This document shows positions 6,736-8,843 of a DNA stretch of 8,843 nucleotides, one piece after another. Source of the stretch: an uncultured Eubacteriales bacterium. GTDB lineage: Bacteria; Bacillota; Clostridia; Oscillospirales; CAG-272. The DNA is taken from NCBI GenBank assembly GCA_934477985.1, contig CAKSOR010000081.1, forward strand, positions 1 through 8,843. The letters are read 5' to 3'. The position numbers were made by a program, and so were the translations under genes. How positions within the stretch are numbered: position 1 is the stretch's first letter; every line of letters begins with the position of its first letter. The notes below the pieces were generated by a model. The model was not told where the DNA came from and made no database searches. It worked only from the letters and a program-made list of their open reading frames with translations.

Positions 6736-6774
6736 AGCGGTCGGCATAAGCCGACCGCTTGATTTATATTTTTT
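6736..6774 (+). terminator. Intrinsic terminator of the XRE regulator gene
   Basis: A perfect 10-bp stem, AGCGGTCGGC (6736-6745) and GCCGACCGCT (6750-6759), with loop ATAA, is followed by a T-rich tract ending in six T (6769-6774). It begins 7 bases after the stop codon at 6726-6728. The T-tract is interrupted near the stem (TGATTTATATTTTTT), but the overall form is good. Confidence 0.88.
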
Positions 6775-6784
6775 CACGGAATCC

Positions 6785-6842
6785 GTCTTTCCCCCGAAAG
6801 ACAGGTCAGCGCTTTCCCGAAGCCTTTCTGAGGGAACGCTGA
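6785..6842 (-). terminator. Tandem hairpins after the GNAT gene, possible terminator
   Basis: Directly after the minus-strand acetyltransferase stop come two hairpins. The first has an 11-bp stem, GGGAACGCTGA (6832-6842) with TCAGCG plus TTCCC (6806-6818, two-base bulge CT at 6812-6813). The second is a perfect 7-bp stem, GTCTTTC (6785-6791) with GAAAGAC (6796-6802), loop CCCC. Neither has a T-run after it on the minus strand, so this is probably a weak or factor-dependent end, backed by the convergent terminator at 6736-6774. Confidence 0.45.
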
Positions 6843-6845
6843 TTT

Positions 6846-7379
6846 TCAGGTTGTCTTCAGCTTATCCCTGAGCTCAAGCTCCGCGAAAATCTTCTTCCAC
6901 CTCTCCGGATGACTCTCGTGCTCCATCACCGGCTCGAACCCGAGCGACAGGTAAAGCGAAATCGCCGGAAGCCGCCAGTCATCGGTCGACAGCACGGTCG
7001 ATCTGTAGCCTCTCGCCGCGAGCGAGTTCAGAGCCGCGATGAGCGCCAGCCTGCCCGCGCCCTGTCCGCGCGCGGACGGTCGCGTTCCAACCATCCGGAA
7101 CCAGCCCTCGCCCGGATAGGTCTCTTTCTCGACAGCTGTAGCTGTAGCTATATCATAACAGTCTTTCGCAATATAGATGACATATTCAGGCTTGTATCCG
7201 CCGCCGTTCCTTATCGACTTATCGAACGAGAAATGATTTCCGAACGCCTCCTCGATGATCGACTCCCAGACGTCCTCCCGCCCCTCGATGTGATTGTGCA
7301 GCGAGAATCCTGCCGGCAAAAACAACGGCGGAAGATTGTCCATCGTCGGTCGGCGCATTATTATCTGCGGTAGACTCAT
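6846..7379 (-). CDS. GNAT-family acetyltransferase
   Basis: 177 residues, the usual length for a single GNAT domain. The acetyl-CoA pyrophosphate loop is seen as ARGQGAGRLAL (103-113), preceded by the strand GWFRMVGTRP (92-101). The late motif LYLSLGFEPV (142-151) is the typical GNAT C-terminal strand and helix. The N-terminus begins with MRRPTMDNLPPLFLPAGFSL (8-27), a segment I recall from a clostridial GNAT subfamily that carries 'RRP..NLPPL'. The start is set at 7379 because a doubled Shine-Dalgarno lies 8 bases upstream; in-frame codons further up belong to antisense of the neighbouring gene. The upstream oxidoreductase stop is only 10 bases away and lies within this ribosome binding site, so translation is coupled. 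The acceptor substrate cannot be read. Protein, amine and sugar acceptors all remain possible, and the partner gene hints at a small sugar-like metabolite. Confidence 0.9.
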   Translation of the reverse strand: MSLPQIIMRRPTMDNLPPLFLPAGFSLHNHIEGREDVWESIIEEAFGNHFSFDKSIRNGGGYKPEYVIYIAKDCYDIATATAVEKETYPGEGWFRMVGTRPSARGQGAGRLALIAALNSLAARGYRSTVLSTDDWRLPAISLYLSLGFEPVMEHESHPERWKKIFAELELRDKLKTT

Positions 7380-7387
7380 ATTGTTTT

Positions 7388-7396
7388 CCTCACCTC
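7388..7396 (-). promoter_or_regulatory. Doubled Shine-Dalgarno overlapping the oxidoreductase stop codon
   Basis: The minus strand reads GAGGTGAGG, containing two GAGG cores, 8 bases before the ATG at 7379. The stop TGA of the upstream oxidoreductase gene (7392-7390) is embedded in it, so ribosomes ending there can restart on the acetyltransferase gene. Confidence 0.75.
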
Positions 7397-8649
7397 GTGT
7401 AATCGGTCTTTTCGGTACGGTCCGCCGACAGCACCTCAAGCCCCGCCGGAATATCACCCGGATACGGAACATCCATCAGGACTCCGCCCTCGAGCGCGCT
7501 CTGATGCGCGATCAGCCCCGGCAGATTGTACTTCGCCGCCTGCCACGCGTTAGTCGGCGAGAGTTTGCCGGTCCAGTACGCCGAGCAGAAATCATCGACC
7601 ATGAATTTGTGTGTTCCGGCGTGATTTGTCGGGAAAGGCGTCAGCTCGTCGGGGAGCCGGTCGATACGCTGTACCGGCGCTTCCCCGCCAGACCACTCTC
7701 CGCGGATCGCGCGCTCGGTGAAGTTCTCGTCGCCTTTATGCTGTGTCAGCTCGATCGGGTTGACGAGGTCGCTGACATCCTCGTAGAACACCTCGCGGTC
7801 GGGCATAGTTATGTAGCTGTGCTGGAAGAGTGAACACTCATACGAAGCCTTCGTCGCGTTGAAGCAGGAAATGTAGGTCGGCGGGGTGTTCCAGGCGACG
7901 CGGCGGTTTTCACTTATCCGCGCGATCGCGCCGTTCGCGAGCTTCAGGAGCATCGAGGAGTTCGAGAAGGGATTGTTCCACCAGTTCTTTCCGTCGCCGA
8001 AGATGTCGGGGTCGAATTTGTCCTCATAGCCGAACGCCGCGACCTTCACAGCGTAGGTGTCAGCCGCCGAGAGCACCATTGAGGTCGAGTGCGTCGGGTA
8101 GAAGAAGGGCGGAAGTCCCGCCATCATGCGCCATTTGTCGCCCTCGGTGTATTTGAAGACGTCATAGAGATGCTTCATGTCGTGGTTGTACTGCGCCTCC
8201 GCGTAGACCATCTCGCCCATTTCGCCCGACGCGTATTTTGTGCGGCAGAATATCGCGGCGGGGCGGTAAATGCCGGTCTCGCCCATCGAGTAGGTCAGCC
8301 CGGTCTCACGGACAAGCCTGATTATCTCGAAGATGTCCTTCGGGTCGAGCGCCATCGGAACGGCACTGTAGACATGCTTTCCGGCTTTCAGCGCCTCAAT
8401 CGCCATCCAGCCGTGCGTGTCGCGCTGTGAGAAGATCGCGATCGCGTTCAGGTCGTCCGACCCCACCATCTCCTCGAAGGTATCGAAGATTCTGTCCGCG
8501 CCGAAGCGCTTCGCGTAGTCCTCGGCGCGCTCGCGGAACTTGTCGCAGACCGCGATATACTCAACCGCCGGATGAGCCTTGAACAGCGGCACAAATCCCT
8601 TGCAGAACTGCCCGCATCCGACAAAGCCGATTCTCAGTTTATCTTTCAT
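7390..8649 (-). CDS. Gfo/Idh/MocA-family NAD(P)-dependent oxidoreductase
   Basis: 419 residues. Residues 5-125 form a Rossmann nucleotide-binding domain: RIGFVGCGQF (6-15) is the glycine-rich turn, AVCDKFRERAEDYAKRFG (33-50) the second strand and helix, and KHVYSAVPMALD (91-102) the position of the family's usual EKP motif. Here the motif reads A-V-P, so the conserved Lys is absent, as I recall for some glycoside-processing members. Residues about 130-400 are the alpha/beta substrate domain, with FYPTHSTSMVLSA (183-195) offering His187 as candidate catalytic base and HKFMVDDFCSAYWTGKLSPTNAW (347-369, quoted by its ends HKFMVDDF and PTNAW) as the family's late helix. Such enzymes oxidise or reduce hydroxyls of sugars, inositols or their derivatives in the cytoplasm; the substrate is not predictable. 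AGGGAGA ends 6 bases before the ATG, and the gene is the first of a two-gene operon with the acetyltransferase. Confidence 0.92.
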   Translation of the reverse strand: MKDKLRIGFVGCGQFCKGFVPLFKAHPAVEYIAVCDKFRERAEDYAKRFGADRIFDTFEEMVGSDDLNAIAIFSQRDTHGWMAIEALKAGKHVYSAVPMALDPKDIFEIIRLVRETGLTYSMGETGIYRPAAIFCRTKYASGEMGEMVYAEAQYNHDMKHLYDVFKYTEGDKWRMMAGLPPFFYPTHSTSMVLSAADTYAVKVAAFGYEDKFDPDIFGDGKNWWNNPFSNSSMLLKLANGAIARISENRRVAWNTPPTYISCFNATKASYECSLFQHSYITMPDREVFYEDVSDLVNPIELTQHKGDENFTERAIRGEWSGGEAPVQRIDRLPDELTPFPTNHAGTHKFMVDDFCSAYWTGKLSPTNAWQAAKYNLPGLIAHQSALEGGVLMDVPYPGDIPAGLEVLSADRTEKTDYTR

Positions 8650-8666
8650 GTGCTTTCTCCCTGTAT

Positions 8667-8697
8667 GTACGAAATATTACGGCGTCACCGTCCGTAC
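8667..8697 (-). promoter_or_regulatory. Inverted repeat at the transcription start of the oxidoreductase operon
   Basis: GTACG (8667-8671) and CGTAC (8693-8697) enclose a second pair, ACGG (8679-8682) and CCGT (8688-8691). The element covers the predicted start site near 8695 and the first part of the leader. It could be a repressor site or a leader hairpin. The arms are short (5 and 4 bp), so support is modest. Confidence 0.35.
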
Positions 8698-8701
8698 CTA
8701 T

Positions 8702-8730
8702 AGTATACCACACAATCCGGTCTGCCACAA
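8702..8730 (-). promoter_or_regulatory. Promoter of the oxidoreductase–acetyltransferase operon
   Basis: The minus strand has TTGTGG (8730-8725), 17 bases, then TATACT (8707-8702), with TGG directly before it forming an extended −10. The −35 is poor (3 of 6), which the extended −10 may compensate. The leader to the ATG at 8649 is about 46 bases. Confidence 0.7.
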
Positions 8731-8783
8731 TGTACAGGCGCTGTTTTGAGGTTGTATATTATTTGCCGATTCGGGAAAAGGGC

Positions 8784-8812
8784 TTGAATTTGCCGCCGTG
8801 TTCTGGTATAAT
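8784..8812 (+). promoter_or_regulatory. Divergent promoter reading out of the right end of the window
   Basis: TTGAAT (8784-8789), a 17-base spacer and TATAAT (8807-8812) with TGG before it form a strong extended −10 promoter. The start would be near 8819. No start codon follows within the remaining 24 bases, so the gene it serves lies beyond 8843. A second TATAAT at 8825-8830 has no −35 at the right distance. Confidence 0.82.
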
Positions 8813-8843
8813 AGACCTGTGCGATATAATCGGAATATTTCAG

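Noticed and set aside
7134..7149. Hexanucleotide tandem repeat AGCTGT (2.7 copies)
   Set aside because: It lies in frame inside the acetyltransferase and codes for Ala-Thr-Ala-Thr-Ala. It is too short to call a phase-variation tract.
7380..7472. Upstream extension of the acetyltransferase by 31 codons
   Set aside because: It lies within the end of the oxidoreductase gene and is very rich in Arg, as expected of a shadow frame. The start at 7379 has a doubled ribosome binding site.

Overview
The window looks like chromosome from a moderately GC-rich member of the Clostridia (gut Oscillospirales- or Christensenellales-like). This is inferred from GGAGG-type ribosome binding sites at almost every start, SigA-type promoters of the form TTGnnn-N17-TGGTATAAT, a type II lipoprotein signal, and protein families I associate with clostridial genomes. 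No rRNA, tRNA, CRISPR array, transposase or phage gene is visible.

Layout, read from the right because most genes are on the minus strand. (1) 8649-6846: a two-gene operon coding for a Gfo/Idh/MocA-type NAD(P)-dependent oxidoreductase and a GNAT acetyltransferase. It is driven by a promoter at 8730-8702. A divergent promoter at 8784-8812 fires out of the window to the right. (2) 6728-5763, plus strand: an XRE-family regulator with its own promoter and an intrinsic terminator. (3) 5548-2264, minus strand: a tightly coupled three-gene operon transcribed divergently from the regulator, from a perfect consensus promoter. It codes for a small membrane-anchored protein of unknown function followed by two different MutS-like ATPases. 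The overlaps are 4 and 11 bases. (4) 2263-2027: a 237-base intergenic region with several GC-rich hairpins, some of them mutually exclusive. (5) 2026-53: a large lipoprotein with a beta-rich N-terminal half and an ABC-type solute-binding C-terminal half, followed by a GC-rich hairpin at the window edge.

The most interesting unit is region 3 with its divergent regulator. Neither ATPase carries the MutS mismatch-recognition domain. Both keep the MutS-type ATPase core, but both have Asn in place of the usual Walker B Asp. They are co-translated with a membrane-anchored protein. I infer a heterodimeric MutS-like machine, possibly membrane-associated, that is not classical mismatch repair. Its function cannot be read from the sequence. 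The remaining genes look like ordinary carbohydrate-related metabolism and uptake, except that the solute-binding lipoprotein is a fusion of unusual size with no transporter partner visible here.
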